Below, in pieces: positions 33,901 through 42,885 of a stretch of DNA of 47,420 nucleotides; position 1 is the stretch's first letter, and each line of letters begins with the position of its first letter. The notes below the pieces were generated by a model. It did no database searches. It had not been told where the DNA came from and was given only the letters and a program-made list of their open reading frames with translations. This stretch comes from Emiliania huxleyi CCMP1516 (lineage: Eukaryota; Haptophyta; Isochrysidales; Noelaerhabdaceae). Location of the stretch: contig NW_005197198.1 of the NCBI RefSeq assembly GCF_000372725.1, positions 191,876-239,295 on the forward strand. The letters are read 5' to 3'. Both the position numbers and the translations under genes were made by a program.

Positions 33901-34103
33901 TCCCTCCTAGACACAGGACCCACACACAACCCCCACAGGTGGACGACTACGTGTTCAGAAACACCAAGCAGCGAGGCGAGGGTGAAGGGGTAGGTCTACC
34001 CGACAGCCCGACAGCACACAGTGGCCTGACAGCAGCGCTGACAGCCCGACAGCAGCACAGACCGTACACAGACCCCGTAGAGCCTCTTTCTTGTGCCCCA
34101 TGA
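30914..34103 (+). CDS. 2-oxoglutarate/Fe(II) oxygenase, isopenicillin-N-synthase type
   Basis: Exon 1 (30914-31345) reads LPVLDLALWR, HACHHHGFFQLRHRVPS and YSQSPAFRGYMAVG, the DIOX_N region. Later exons give PSRAVEPYFSPAPHWQLKLA and YPPAAG (from 31423), GWLTALLQDEAGGLQ (31959-32002), AFTQGEWADVPP to ASGG (32182-32275), YLLATPHRVL with RLSVPFFYNPALE (32649-32734), AVVEPLPLPAELCWE (from 32886), NAMLRQYGANALKSLA and VDDYVFRNTK (33939-34103). The second Fe ligand His (TPHRV) and the 2OG-binding R-x-S (RLS) are present. The first HxD motif is not: the exon reads CHTS where HTD is expected, and I could not place that donor. Several introns use GC donors and are stuffed with minisatellites. The 708-nt last intron (33231-33938) holds repeat R2. 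The oxidised substrate is unknown. The gene is divergent from the Mak11-like gene, 384 bp apart. Confidence 0.75.
31346..31422 (+). other. 77-nt intron bounded by a tandem duplication
   Basis: The exon sequence catgctgcgcatgtctgccg upstream of the donor is repeated with small changes right before the acceptor, both followed by ag|gtga. The offset is 77 bp, the intron length. The core has gggagatctggggagatacg, the same word as the larger minisatellites downstream. Confidence 0.85.
31826..31957 (+). repeat. Minisatellite (ctccccacac)n in an intron
   Basis: About twelve 10-bp units of ctccccacac, nearly pure, ending at the acceptor of the GWLTALLQD exon (exon starts at 31959). Confidence 0.9.
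32020..32645 (+). repeat. Minisatellite introns and four copies of an exon end
   Basis: (ggggagatat)n fills both introns flanking the exon 32182-32275. The 3' end of that exon plus the donor (gtggccgaggtcgcgagcgg) occurs four times, near 32251, 32335, 32422 and 32530. The last copy leads into ctccccacat repeats and the acceptor at 32648. A 70-bp segment with tgaccgcttgtgtgcgtgc is also doubled before the exon (about 32091 and 32160). Confidence 0.9.
33730..33872 (-). repeat. Dispersed repeat R2, copy 2 (inside an intron)
   Basis: Reverse complement of 21845-21975, starting with aaggtaaggtaaggtaaa and ending near gtgcaagcaccg. It lies in the last intron of the oxygenase gene. Confidence 0.75.
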
Positions 34104-34317
34104 GGGTATAACAAAATTACATGCAAAGACATGCACATGTGCATGCACATGTGAGTGTGGTCCATGACCATGTAGTCATGGGATGGTCACGGGTCTCTCT
34201 CTCAACCCTCCCGCCCCACCTCTGCGGACCTCTCTCTAGCACCGGCGCGGCTGTGCTACTACAAATGAAGCTACCAGCTAGCCTTCTGGGGCCCTACAGT
34301 CATATGTCTCTTCATCA

Positions 34318-34524
34318 TTGACTGAGCAGGCGTACCGCCTCTCCGAGCTGCCGCGCGCGCTCGACGAGGCCGAGGCGCGCGCCGCGTCGGGCGTGCGCGG
34401 GACGCGGTGGCCGTTCTGCGGCGCGCTGCTTTTCCCCGGCCACGCCGTGCCGTCGACGCAGCCGCCGGGGCCCGGCTGGGACCGGCACCGCTGCCGCTCG
34501 CAGACGACGGGGCAGGACTACTAG
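34318..34524 (+). CDS. Unassigned coding segment (possible terminal exon)
   Basis: An open segment reads QAYRLSELPRALDEAEARAA, RGTRWPFCGALLFPGHAVPS and ends in SQTTGQDY at 34524. It opens right after an acceptor-like gagcag. Composition and codon use look like real exons, but I recognise no family. It could be a further exon of the oxygenase gene or the last exon of a separate gene. The end cgctcgcagacgacggggca is repeated about 58 bp downstream with changes, so the stop region is tandemly duplicated. Confidence 0.35.
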   Translation: MTEQAYRLSELPRALDEAEARAASGVRGTRWPFCGALLFPGHAVPSTQPPGPGWDRHRCRSQTTGQDY

Positions 34525-34888
34525 GAACTGTCTAGGAACCTTCTAGGAACCTTCTAGGCACCGCTCGCGGACGACGGGGCAGGAGTACTAGGAACTGTCT
34601 ACGGCCCACCCGCACTTCTCCTCCATCGGATGTGTCCGGTAGGGGCAGTACGTCTTGCACTCGGCGAGGGCCGTTGGGAGGTAGACGGCGAGGAGACTGA
34701 GTGCCCGGAGCGGCGACATGTGTGCGACGTAGGTCAGGACTCGGGTTGCTCCCAGCCACGTACTTGCGAATGGTGAACCGTACTAGTAAAAGTTTGTCAA
34801 GTTGGCATAGGATCTGCCTGGGATTCCGCTGAAATGTTTCTCGGTAAGTGATCCCGTACGATTTCCCCAATTTCTTCGCCACAATGTT

Positions 34889-35097
34889 ATTACTTGCTTA
34901 TCGGACTACCGCCTCCGGCGCAGGCCCCCCCCTCCGTTTTTTACTTGCTTATCGGACTACCGCCTCCGGCGCAGGCCCCCCCCTCCGTTTTTTACTTGCT
35001 TATCGGACACCGCCTCCGGGGGCTCCGGCGCAGGCCCCCCCCTCCGTTTTTTACTTGCTTATCGGACCACCGCCTCCGGCCCAGGCGGTGAGCCTTC
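34889..35097 (+). repeat. Four-copy minisatellite of about 51-57 bp
   Basis: Units start ttacttgcttatcgga at about 34889, 34943, 34994 and 35051, and contain ccgcctccggcgcaggcccc. No coding function seen in 34525-35100. Confidence 0.9.
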
Positions 35098-35104
35098 TTT
35101 TCTA

Positions 35105-35270
35105 GACCGCTAGGATTGAGAGCAGCCTCGCTCTCAATCCTAGAAGTCGAAGGATTGTGAGCAGCACCCCTCGCAATCGTAGCATCTCTGTACGATTGCT
35201 AGCACCTACGCTCGCATTCCTACATCTTCTAGGACTAAGAGCAGCTCCGCTCCCAAGGTGACTGGTAGGG
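35105..35270. repeat. Hairpin cluster
   Basis: A perfect 14-bp stem (35110-35123 with 35130-35143, loop agcctc) pairs ctaggattgagagc with its complement. Three weaker variants of the agcagc...cgctc pattern follow to about 35255. No gene is seen up to 35677. Confidence 0.75.
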
Positions 35271-35677
35271 CTTGCTGACCCGCTATGAAACAAGAAAGCG
35301 GAAAGCGGGAAAAGAGAAAGAAAACCCCGTGGACAGTCGACACAGTGTGTCCCCCACCATTGCACCACGAGCAATCCTTGGAAACATGGAACAGCCACAG
35401 GGAGGGAGGGGGCACAGCCACAGGGGAACGGGAGGGAAGAAAGCTGAAAGCAAAGAGGACCTTCGCGTATTTTCGCTCGTGTTGTAGCCTGGCGTTTGTG
35501 CCCCGTTTGTGCCGCGTCCCGTGCCCAAGGTCATTTTACTCTTTCGCACAGGAGCGATTCGCGACACCGTGAACGCCGAAATCTTCGAACAACCAACGGA
35601 GACTCCGAGACTCTAGGATCGTTGCGCGCCGCCGCCGTGACGCACCGCACATCGATGCAGGAGCAGAGAAGACGGAG

Positions 35678-37095
35678 ATGACGGCTGAGAGGAAGCTGCT
35701 CACTGACCGTGCTGGCGTGGCCATGCAGCTTGCGCTGTTGCTCCTCGCCATCTCGCTCGCCGCGGCCACTGCCAACGCCCGAAATTCAAAACCAGGGGGA
35801 GATGGGCTCTCGACCTCGTGTCGGAGTATGGTGGACTCATCTGCTGTCGATGCGCCCGCGCGCTCGAGCGAGGGGCGAGAGCCCGGATGCTCGGCACGGC
35901 TCGGAGCCGCGCTCTCTGTCGGCCCTCTGCAGGACATTGGTACTGCGGCGGTGAGCGCCATCCACGAGGCGGTTCGCATGCATGGCATGGTGGTATTTAA
36001 AAACCAGGCCCTCTCCCGCGCCGAGCAAGTCGCTCTCACCGATGTGCTGGGCGAGACCATCATCCTGCCGCGGTCGTTTGAGGGGCAGGACACAAACGTA
36101 GATGCCACAGACCTATCTCCACGTGCATCTTAAACGCGGCCTGCTGCACGGAAGCGAATGGTTCTCGCTCGCGCAGCGATGCAGCGCTCCCTTGACGCAG
36201 CCTAAATTCCCGGTGCTATCACGGCCTCCAACTCAGCCGGTGCATCTCGCCTCACCGCCCGCGCCTCCCCCCTACGCCTTGCAGGACCCAGAACCAGGCC
36301 ACCCGGCCATTCAGCGCGTTTCTACCCACTGGGCCAACGGAACGTGGAAAGGCAGGCACCACTCCTTTGGAGCGTACTGGCACTCCGACGGCGACTTCTG
36401 GCAGCCGCCCCTTCATAACGTGCTCTCAATTCTGTACGCGGTCACAGTGCCCCCCTCCGGAGGTGCACTGACACACTGACTGATTTGGCTGCCTGACGGA
36501 CTAGATCCTAGCCTTGCGGCCTCGCGCTAGGCGAGACGGGCTTCGCAGACCTGCGCGAGGCGCGCGCTGCGCTCGCGACCCCGCTGGCCGCGCGTGCCGC
36601 CAACGCGTCCATCACTGCCTCGGTGAGAGACATAAATGACTTCGCCGGAGGCGACGAGGACGACCTGGCGAGGTTTCCGGTGGCGGAGCACAAGATTCTC
36701 AACCGGTGCCGAGTCTCACCTCGCACCCTACCTCCCCTGCCTCCCTGCCCTTGCCACACGACTCCCACCGTCTTTCCTGGCCTCCTCCCCTGGCTTGCAG
36801 ACACCTCGACGGCGGTTCGCTCCTCTACGTGGGCTCTCCGAGCGCTAAGGTGGTGGGCGCCGAGGGCGAGGGTGGCGAGCTGCTCGCGGCGCTCATGGAT
36901 CACGCCGCCAGTCCCCCCTTCACCCACTACCATGCCTGGGACGCGGGCGACGTGGTCGTGTGGGACAATACTCAGACTCTGCACCGCAGCTTCCCGTTCG
37001 ACAACGACGGCAGCTCGCGGCGCGAGCTTTACCGCACTCAGGCCCGTGTGCGGCTTGGACGCGGGCAGGGCTGGCCAAGGAGAGACGAGCTCTGA
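35678..37095 (+). CDS. TauD/TfdA-type Fe(II)/2-oxoglutarate dioxygenase with signal peptide
   Basis: Four exons: 35678-36097, 36285-36462, 36531-36705 and 36801-37095, all GT-AG, about 355 aa. The internal Met at 35723 gives a classic signal peptide, MQLALLLLAISLAAATA, so translation may start there. Family features are IHEAVRMHGMVVFKNQALSR, the first Fe ligands in YWHSDGDFW (H-x-D), the split motif PPSGG/ETGFADL rebuilt across the second intron, and the last ligand in WDNTQTLHRSFPFDND followed by the 2OG-binding Arg in RELYRTQAR. TauD relatives hydroxylate small acids such as taurine; the signal peptide suggests an endomembrane or secreted enzyme. It converges on the thymidylate kinase fusion, 529 bp away. 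Confidence 0.88.
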
Positions 37096-37624
37096 TCTGG
37101 AAGGTACACTTTGCTACTTGTCGGGCTAGCGTGACTCCCGACTCCCGTGTGGACAATTGGCAGTCAATTCACACGCATCTCGCTGGTCAGCTCAATCCAG
37201 TCTCCCTCGCGTGGGTGCGGCCGCGGGTCGCGGTGCACGGAGATGGCGAGAGGGGACAGGGGAGGGACGGCACGTCGACGCGTCAACGCCGGTCTGAGCT
37301 TCGGTGGGGGTGTCGCGCGTTGCGTGGCGGGTCGCGCGGTGCTGCGCGCCGCGTCCCTGCGACGAACCGACGTGCGCGAGATCTGGCCTCTGGGAGAGCC
37401 GGCTCTCGGGCTCGCTGCGACTGCGTCACTGCGTGTGTGGTCACGTGTGAGTAGTGAGAGAGCGACTCACAGTAGATGCGCGTCGAAAAATGCTAGTAAC
37501 TTCAAACAGTGCAACTTGGCCCCGCGTTCGGAGACCCCACAGGCGCCACGCCGCGAGGCACGCCGCCGCTTGACGCCGCCAAACCCGCGCCAGAGACGAG
37601 AGAGCGAGGGGCAGCCCGCGCGTC
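37096..37624. other. Intergenic between convergent genes
   Basis: Holds the 3' flanks of both neighbours. Open frames are low complexity and unsupported. Confidence 0.5.
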
Positions 37625-38772
37625 CTATGCGTCCTTGCGGTTGACGAACTCGGCCTCGAGCGACGCGAAGAGCATGTCGTTGAGCTTCTCCTTGCTGATC
37701 CGGCTCCCGTCCTCGGCGAGGCACGGCAGCCGCTTCCAGTGCTCAAAGTGGTGCGAGCACCAGAGGTATGTCTCGCGGACGCCGTTCTTGTACTCGGCGC
37801 CGGCCGTCTCGTGCATGTCGAGCGCGGCGCGTGTGCCGTCCGAGCTCAGCGAAGCGAGCGCGTCGCGCGGCGGCAGGTCGAGGTAGGTGACGCGGTGCGC
37901 GCGGGGAATGGCCAGCCACTCGTGCTCAAAGGTGGCGAGCGCCTAATCTCGGGTGATCTCGGGTGATCTCGGGTGATCTCGGCTAGCCAGCAGCCCCTCG
38001 TGGCGAGCGCCTCGATGAGCGCGGGCCGCTCGCCGGCGGGGAGCTTGGAGGCCTGGTGCCCAAAGTTGGCCTCCACGTACCGGTCCAAGATCACATTGTC
38101 CCCGCGGCGCAGCCAGTGCGTGAGCAGCGGCGTCACGTCGAACCGGTTCTGCGAGTAGAGCGAGGCGAAGAGCAGCGGGTTGACAGCCTTGATGCCGCCC
38201 TTGGCGCCCGAGAGGAGGGTGCGGATGAGGCGGCCGTGCATCGCCGCGTCGTGCGGGAAGTCGATGCTCGAGACGGGGTAGCCCAGCCCCTCCAGCCGCG
38301 CACGCAGCATCGCCGTCTGCGTCTGCTTTCCCGCGCCGTCGCCACCCTCGACGACGAAGATGCGGCCGGGCTGGGCGGGCGGCGTGAGGAAGCGCTCCAC
38401 CGCGAGCGCCGCCTCTGCCGCGCCCGCGTACACCGAGCATGTCAGCAGCGGATGCTCCAGAGCCTCGATTGCGGGCAGCTCGGACGCGCCCGCGCGGCGC
38501 AGGCAGAGCACGGGGATGCGGCGGGTGTGCAGCGCATACACCACCTCCGCGCCGACCGTGGCGTCGCACCCGCTCAGGTCGGCGACGAGCGCTTCGCACC
38601 CGTCCAGCGACGAGACCCAGTCGGCACCACCGCCCGCGACGACAGGGGAGAAGCGCTCAATCGATTGGCGCAGCGGCTCGGGCTCGGCGGCCGGCTTGGC
38701 AAAGTAAATGGGCGTGTAGAGCGTGGCGGCAGCGGGGTGCATCGGGTGAGCGCAAGCAGGGCACCACACCAA
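37625..38772 (-). CDS. DNPH1/deoxyribosyltransferase-like domain fused to thymidylate kinase
   Basis: Two exons (38772-38011 and 37942-37625), about 359 aa, joined by a 68-nt GC-AG intron (38010-37943). Residues about 15-130 resemble nucleoside 2-deoxyribosyltransferase/DNPH1 folds: LYTPIYFAKP at the first strand, ALVADLSGCDATVGAEVVYA at the base-recognition and catalytic-Glu site, then IPVLCLRR. From about residue 140 it is thymidylate kinase: P-loop VVEGGDGAGKQTQ, SSIDFPHDAAMHGRLI, NVILDRYVEANFGHQASK, and a C-terminal part with LDLPPRDALASL. The kinase makes dTDP from dTMP. A DNPH1-type domain would split dNMPs to base and deoxyribose phosphate. The pairing suggests nucleotide-pool control or sanitation. 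The N-terminus has a WCPAC motif. The 5' end faces the methyltransferase-like gene. Confidence 0.82.
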
Positions 38773-38979
38773 GCGGACCTCGCCAAAGGCTCGTGCTTAC
38801 GCGGTCCAACGATGGGACCTCTCCCGCTTTCCGTGGAGACAAAAGAATTCTCCGGTGCGAGGGTGTGCGGCGGGTGTGCGGGATGTCTGTGGGACCGAGA
38901 GAGCGATGTGCTTGTGTCCGCCTTGCGTTTGTTTGCATAACATCGAAGGCTAGCTCAGAAAGAATTTTACAAGCGCACA

Positions 38980-39205
38980 GCTGCAGAAAAAGAAAGAAAG
39001 AAAACGGACAACCCAAGGGAGGGAGGGGAAAAGAAAGAAAGAAAGAAAAAAGAAAACAGACAACCCAAGGGAGGGATGGGAGGACGGCACGCCGCCACCA
39101 CACAGGGATTTTAAGGAGAGGTGTGTGGTGCGCTAGCCGTCGCCCGCCCTAGGGAGTCTGCCTCTTCCTATCTCTCTTCGCAGTCTCTCGCCGCTTCTCG
39201 CTGCA
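38980..39205 (+). repeat. Dispersed repeat R4, copy 1
   Basis: A GAAA-rich stretch, two copies of acaacccaagggaggga, then gcacgccgccaccacacagg and a tail ending in cagtctctcgcc. The same order recurs at 44925-45090 in direct orientation. It lies in the 562-bp divergent spacer before the methyltransferase-like gene. Confidence 0.85.
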
Positions 39206-39334
39206 ACCTTCATGCAGAAACCGTTACGCTGATGTAGTTTCTTCCTTTTCTGTACCGCGCGCGCGCCGCGATCCCTAAATTCTGTTGCTTCGCCGCGAGC
39301 GAGTTAGCTGCTCGCACCGTCTGCTCGCATCTCC

Positions 39335-41656
39335 ATGCTGCCCACGAGGTCTGAAGACGTGCTCAAGCTCATCGACAGGCAGTATGGAGTGGCTGATCAG
39401 CGGGCGTACCACAACGCGCTCTGGCTGAAAACCACAGAGGGCAGCGAAGCGTCGGTACAGAAGTTCAAGGGCAAAAAATACCGCGTTCTGCTGCGCAATG
39501 CGATGGGCGGGCGCAATGGCAAGCTGGAATCGATCAAGGGGTTTGGCGAGATGGCTAGCCTTCTCGACGCCGGAGAGCAGCCCCTCAATCAGCACCCAGC
39601 GCTGCTCTTCCACACGAGTGGTGCGGAATGGGCGCCGAAGACCCAGGCGGGGCTTAATGATTTCATCGCAGTGATCCGTCACAACCCTGCCATGCGCCGA
39701 CTATACGAGCTGGCTGAGGCCGGCACCTTCAAGTCTGCTGCAGGCGCGGTGACAGAGGCGGAGGCACTGCAGAGGCTCGCGGCGCAGGCGCCAGCGGGCT
39801 CTGGAGCACCCCAGCCGTCGCCTGCGCCTGCGCCTGCGCCTGCGCCTGCGCCTGGGCCTGCGCCTGCGCCTGCGCCTGCGCCTGCGCCTGCGCCTGCGGC
39901 TGCGGCTGCGGCTGCAGCTGCTCCGGAGACACAGCCGCCACAGCCGCTACAGCCACCAAAGCCGCAGCCGCAGCCGTGGCCGCAGCCCCAGCAGCCCCAT
40001 CCCCCGCAGCAGCATCCCATCCGCAGCCCGCCGCCGCAGCCGCCTCCGCCGCAGCCTCTGCTGCCAGAATCGCCTTCTTCTGTCTTGGACGAGGGGCCCG
40101 TGGACGATCTGTATTATTGCGCTCCGAACCCCGCTTCGGACGACGGCAGCCAGGTGGAGGGCGTCCTTGGAGCCTCGCCAACGTCTCCAGCCCCGGGCGG
40201 TGAGATTTCTTCTGGGTCCGAGGCGGTGCTAGTGGGGCTGACAGGCATGATCCACCTCAACGGGACTCGGGTCGTGGTCAGGCACTTCGTCACCGAGGGT
40301 GAAGGGGCGGGGCGGTACGTGGTCAAGGTTGCTGGACAGAAACCTCTCGCGATCCGCCGCGAGAACCTGCAGATAGCTACTCCAGCCGCCGCCGCCGCCA
40401 CTTCCGCAACCGCCGCCACCGCTTCCGCAGCTGCCGCCTCTCCGCACGCCTCCGATGAGCGGCTCGCAAAGTGGAACTCGGTCGAGCGTGCAAGGCGACA
40501 CATTGGGCGGCGAGTGAATGTCTACTGGGACTTTGAGAAGCAGTGGTTCTCAGGAGAGATATCAGAAGTCGCCAAAAGTGTCAGCGAGATAACGGGAGGG
40601 GTGCGTGCCCACGTTCGGTATGATGACGGCGAGTCAAGGTGGGAAAAGCTCTGGGAGATGGACTATGACTTGCTGGGAGTTTCGGGTGCTGGCCCGTCGG
40701 GAGCGGTCAAGACGGAGGTGATCGTCAAGCAGGAGGAGGACGAGGGCGGCAAGCGGCGATCTGGGCGTGTCGCGGGTAAATTGACTGCGGCACGCGTAGA
40801 CACGGCGACGAGCACAAAGGCGCTGGATGCAGCGAGCAGGCTTGTACTTGTAGAGCTTCACTGTGGCACGGCGCGCCTGTCCCGCGCCGCCCATGTCAAC
40901 CACGGCTGCATCGTAAAGATGCTCGACATCAAGAACGTCGTGGAGTGGGACGACCAGTTCAAGCAGGGCGACTGGGTGACCTTCGAGAAAATGGACATCG
41001 ACAAAATGATGGAGGTTGGGGAGGATCGTGTGCTGATGGACCTGTTGAGAGGTGCACACATCTTGTGGGTCGCTCCGCCGTGCACGCGCATGAGCAATCA
41101 GACAGCGGGGGAGGAGCAGCGCAGCGAAGCACGCCCCACAGGGCATGGGGGAGAGGGAATGACGCCGCAGGGCCGGGCGTCGGACAAGCACGTGAAGAGA
41201 GTTCTCAAGATCCTCAACACCGCCCGGGCGGTTGCGCCGTGGATCAAGATAGTCATGGAAAACCCTGCAGACGCCGGCATGGAGCGGCTCGAGTTTGTGC
41301 AACAGGTGGCCGAGAACTTGAACCTGACTGCTGTGCACGTCAACTACTGCGCCAAGTCGGATGCCTACCCGTGGAAGAAGACCGTCCTCTACACCAATAG
41401 CAAGTCGATCATCGAGCTGTACAACAAGGGCCAAATGCTGTGCAAGCACCCGCCCACGTTCAAGCATGTCGAGTGCTCCAAGAACCCGGTTGAGGCGGCT
41501 TCGTACAAACCGCTCTGGGCTGCAGAGTGGGCCGATCTTCTAGTGCAAGATGCGAAGAAGGCTCGCGCGGACAGCGCGTTTCAGCATGCGCCACCTGAGA
41601 AGCGACAGAAGGTGGGCTTTGATGAAGGTGTGGCGGTGGTGAAGTTGGAGGAGTAG
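39335..41656 (+). CDS. Single-exon Tudor plus C5-cytosine methyltransferase-like protein
   Basis: One uninterrupted 773-aa frame. Residues 1-130 form an unrecognised domain. About 160-250 is Pro-Ala/Gln low complexity coded by gcctgc repeats. About 302-348 is a small SH3-like segment (LNGTRVVVRHFV, GRYVVKVAG, IRRENLQI). About 384-448 resembles a Tudor domain (IGRRVNVYWDFEKQWFSGEI, VRYDDGESRWEKLWEM). From about 504 the order matches cytosine-C5 methyltransferases: LVELHCGTARLSRA as motif I, WVAPPCTRMS with the candidate catalytic Cys as motif IV, and VMENPAD as motif VI. The C-terminus is short and the target recognition region is not clear. Lack of introns, unlike its neighbours, suggests a viral, bacterial or retroelement origin. 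It could instead be a diverged non-catalytic relative. Confidence 0.7.
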   Translation: MLPTRSEDVLKLIDRQYGVADQRAYHNALWLKTTEGSEASVQKFKGKKYRVLLRNAMGGRNGKLESIKGFGEMASLLDAGEQPLNQHPALLFHTSGAEWAPKTQAGLNDFIAVIRHNPAMRRLYELAEAGTFKSAAGAVTEAEALQRLAAQAPAGSGAPQPSPAPAPAPAPAPGPAPAPAPAPAPAPAAAAAAAAAPETQPPQPLQPPKPQPQPWPQPQQPHPPQQHPIRSPPPQPPPPQPLLPESPSSVLDEGPVDDLYYCAPNPASDDGSQVEGVLGASPTSPAPGGEISSGSEAVLVGLTGMIHLNGTRVVVRHFVTEGEGAGRYVVKVAGQKPLAIRRENLQIATPAAAAATSATAATASAAAASPHASDERLAKWNSVERARRHIGRRVNVYWDFEKQWFSGEISEVAKSVSEITGGVRAHVRYDDGESRWEKLWEMDYDLLGVSGAGPSGAVKTEVIVKQEEDEGGKRRSGRVAGKLTAARVDTATSTKALDAASRLVLVELHCGTARLSRAAHVNHGCIVKMLDIKNVVEWDDQFKQGDWVTFEKMDIDKMMEVGEDRVLMDLLRGAHILWVAPPCTRMSNQTAGEEQRSEARPTGHGGEGMTPQGRASDKHVKRVLKILNTARAVAPWIKIVMENPADAGMERLEFVQQVAENLNLTAVHVNYCAKSDAYPWKKTVLYTNSKSIIELYNKGQMLCKHPPTFKHVECSKNPVEAASYKPLWAAEWADLLVQDAKKARADSAFQHAPPEKRQKVGFDEGVAVVKLEE

Positions 41657-41880
41657 CGCTACTCTCTCACTCTGGTCTGTGTTACGGCTGTCCTATAGCA
41701 CTCTTGGGGAGCGTCTTCTTTCTTGGATCTTGCAGGGCACAGAGGCACCACACAAAAAAAAGACTGACCAATATTACACACATGGTACACGACACATACG
41801 TTCTGACATCTGAGCGTGACGCACGTCGTGTCTCGTGAGCATTCTCCTCGCTCACCACACACCCTCGACGAAGACACCCT

Positions 41881-42870
41881 TCAAAAGTAGAGCCCGGACA
41901 GGATCGCGTTGATGCCGACCACCCACATCTCCTTGGCCTCGGCCGTCGGCGCCATCAGAGTCAGCGTGCGCGACTCGAGCGTCACCTGAGGGAAAGGTGA
42001 GGGAAGGGAAGGGAAACCCGCACCGCTGCTGTAGTGTGGGGCGGGGGTGGGCTGTCCCCGCATACAAGAGGCATTGAAGGTGCAAAAGGCTGAGCTCCTC
42101 TCGCAGGGGGAGCCCCGCCGAACGATTCACACACTGCCTCTGCCCCGAGTCATCTCGGCTGATCTCGCTCGATCTCGGGTCGTTCTCAGGAGAGAGCGCG
42201 CCCAGAGAGTCACACTGCTCCGAGAGGCAGAGGCCGGCCTCCGAGCCGACGCCCCCGCCCTCCGCCCCTCCCCCTCCGCCGCCCGCTCCGCCGCCCTCGC
42301 CCGCCGCCGCGTCCCAGCGCGAGGGGCCGAACCGCGCCAGCAGCTGCGCCGCGCCCTCCTTCGGCGCGACTGCGGCGCACGTCTGACCGGGACCGCGGCC
42401 TACGAGGGAAGGAGCGCGCCTCCGCCCTCTGCCTGAGAGGCGGGTCGACTGTGCGCTGCCTCGTCACCTCTCGTCACATCTCGTCTCCTCTCGTCACCTC
42501 TCGTCACCTCTCGCCACCTCTCGTCGCCTCTCGTCGCCTCTCGTCGCATCTCTCGCGCACCGGAGGGGCACGCCCCCCGAAGCACCGGCAGCCGCCTGCT
42601 GAGCGCCTCCTCGCTCTCGAACACGACGTCGAGACGCGGCGTGTCGAGCCGGCTGGTGGCCGAGGTGGTGGCCAAGGTGGTGGCGGCGCCGCCCGGCGGC
42701 GGGGCGGCTCCGCTGAGGTGCCGGTTGACGCACGCGGCGGGGAGGCGATTCGGCTTTGGCGTCGAGTAGCCGGCAGCAAAGATGTGACAGCGAGGAGTCG
42801 CCCAGGAGAGCTGTGCGTCTGGCTGCTGCCGCTGGGTCTTCTTTCAGCCGAGAGGCAGGCTTGCAGCTCA
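41881..42870 (-). CDS. Possible PH-domain protein, C-terminal part
   Basis: The last exon (41985-41881) reads VTLESRTLTLMAPTAEAKEM and WVVGINAILSGLYF then a stop, like the final strand and helix of a PH domain (Ala-x...-W-x-x-x-I/L). It follows a good acceptor (ccctcag). Upstream, coding-like segments on the same strand include APKEGAAQLLARFGPSRWDA (about 42340) and RLDTPRLDVVFESEEALSRR (about 42640). A minisatellite between them at 42463-42550 would be intronic. The gene start and exact exons were not resolved. Membrane phosphoinositide binding is the usual role of PH domains. Confidence 0.4.
42463..42550. repeat. Minisatellite (cctctcgtca)n
   Basis: About nine 10-bp units such as cctctcgtcacctctcgtcg. 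The 10-bp length and probable intronic position match the other intron minisatellites of this window. Confidence 0.85.
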
Positions 42871-42885
42871 CTCACGATTCCCCTC

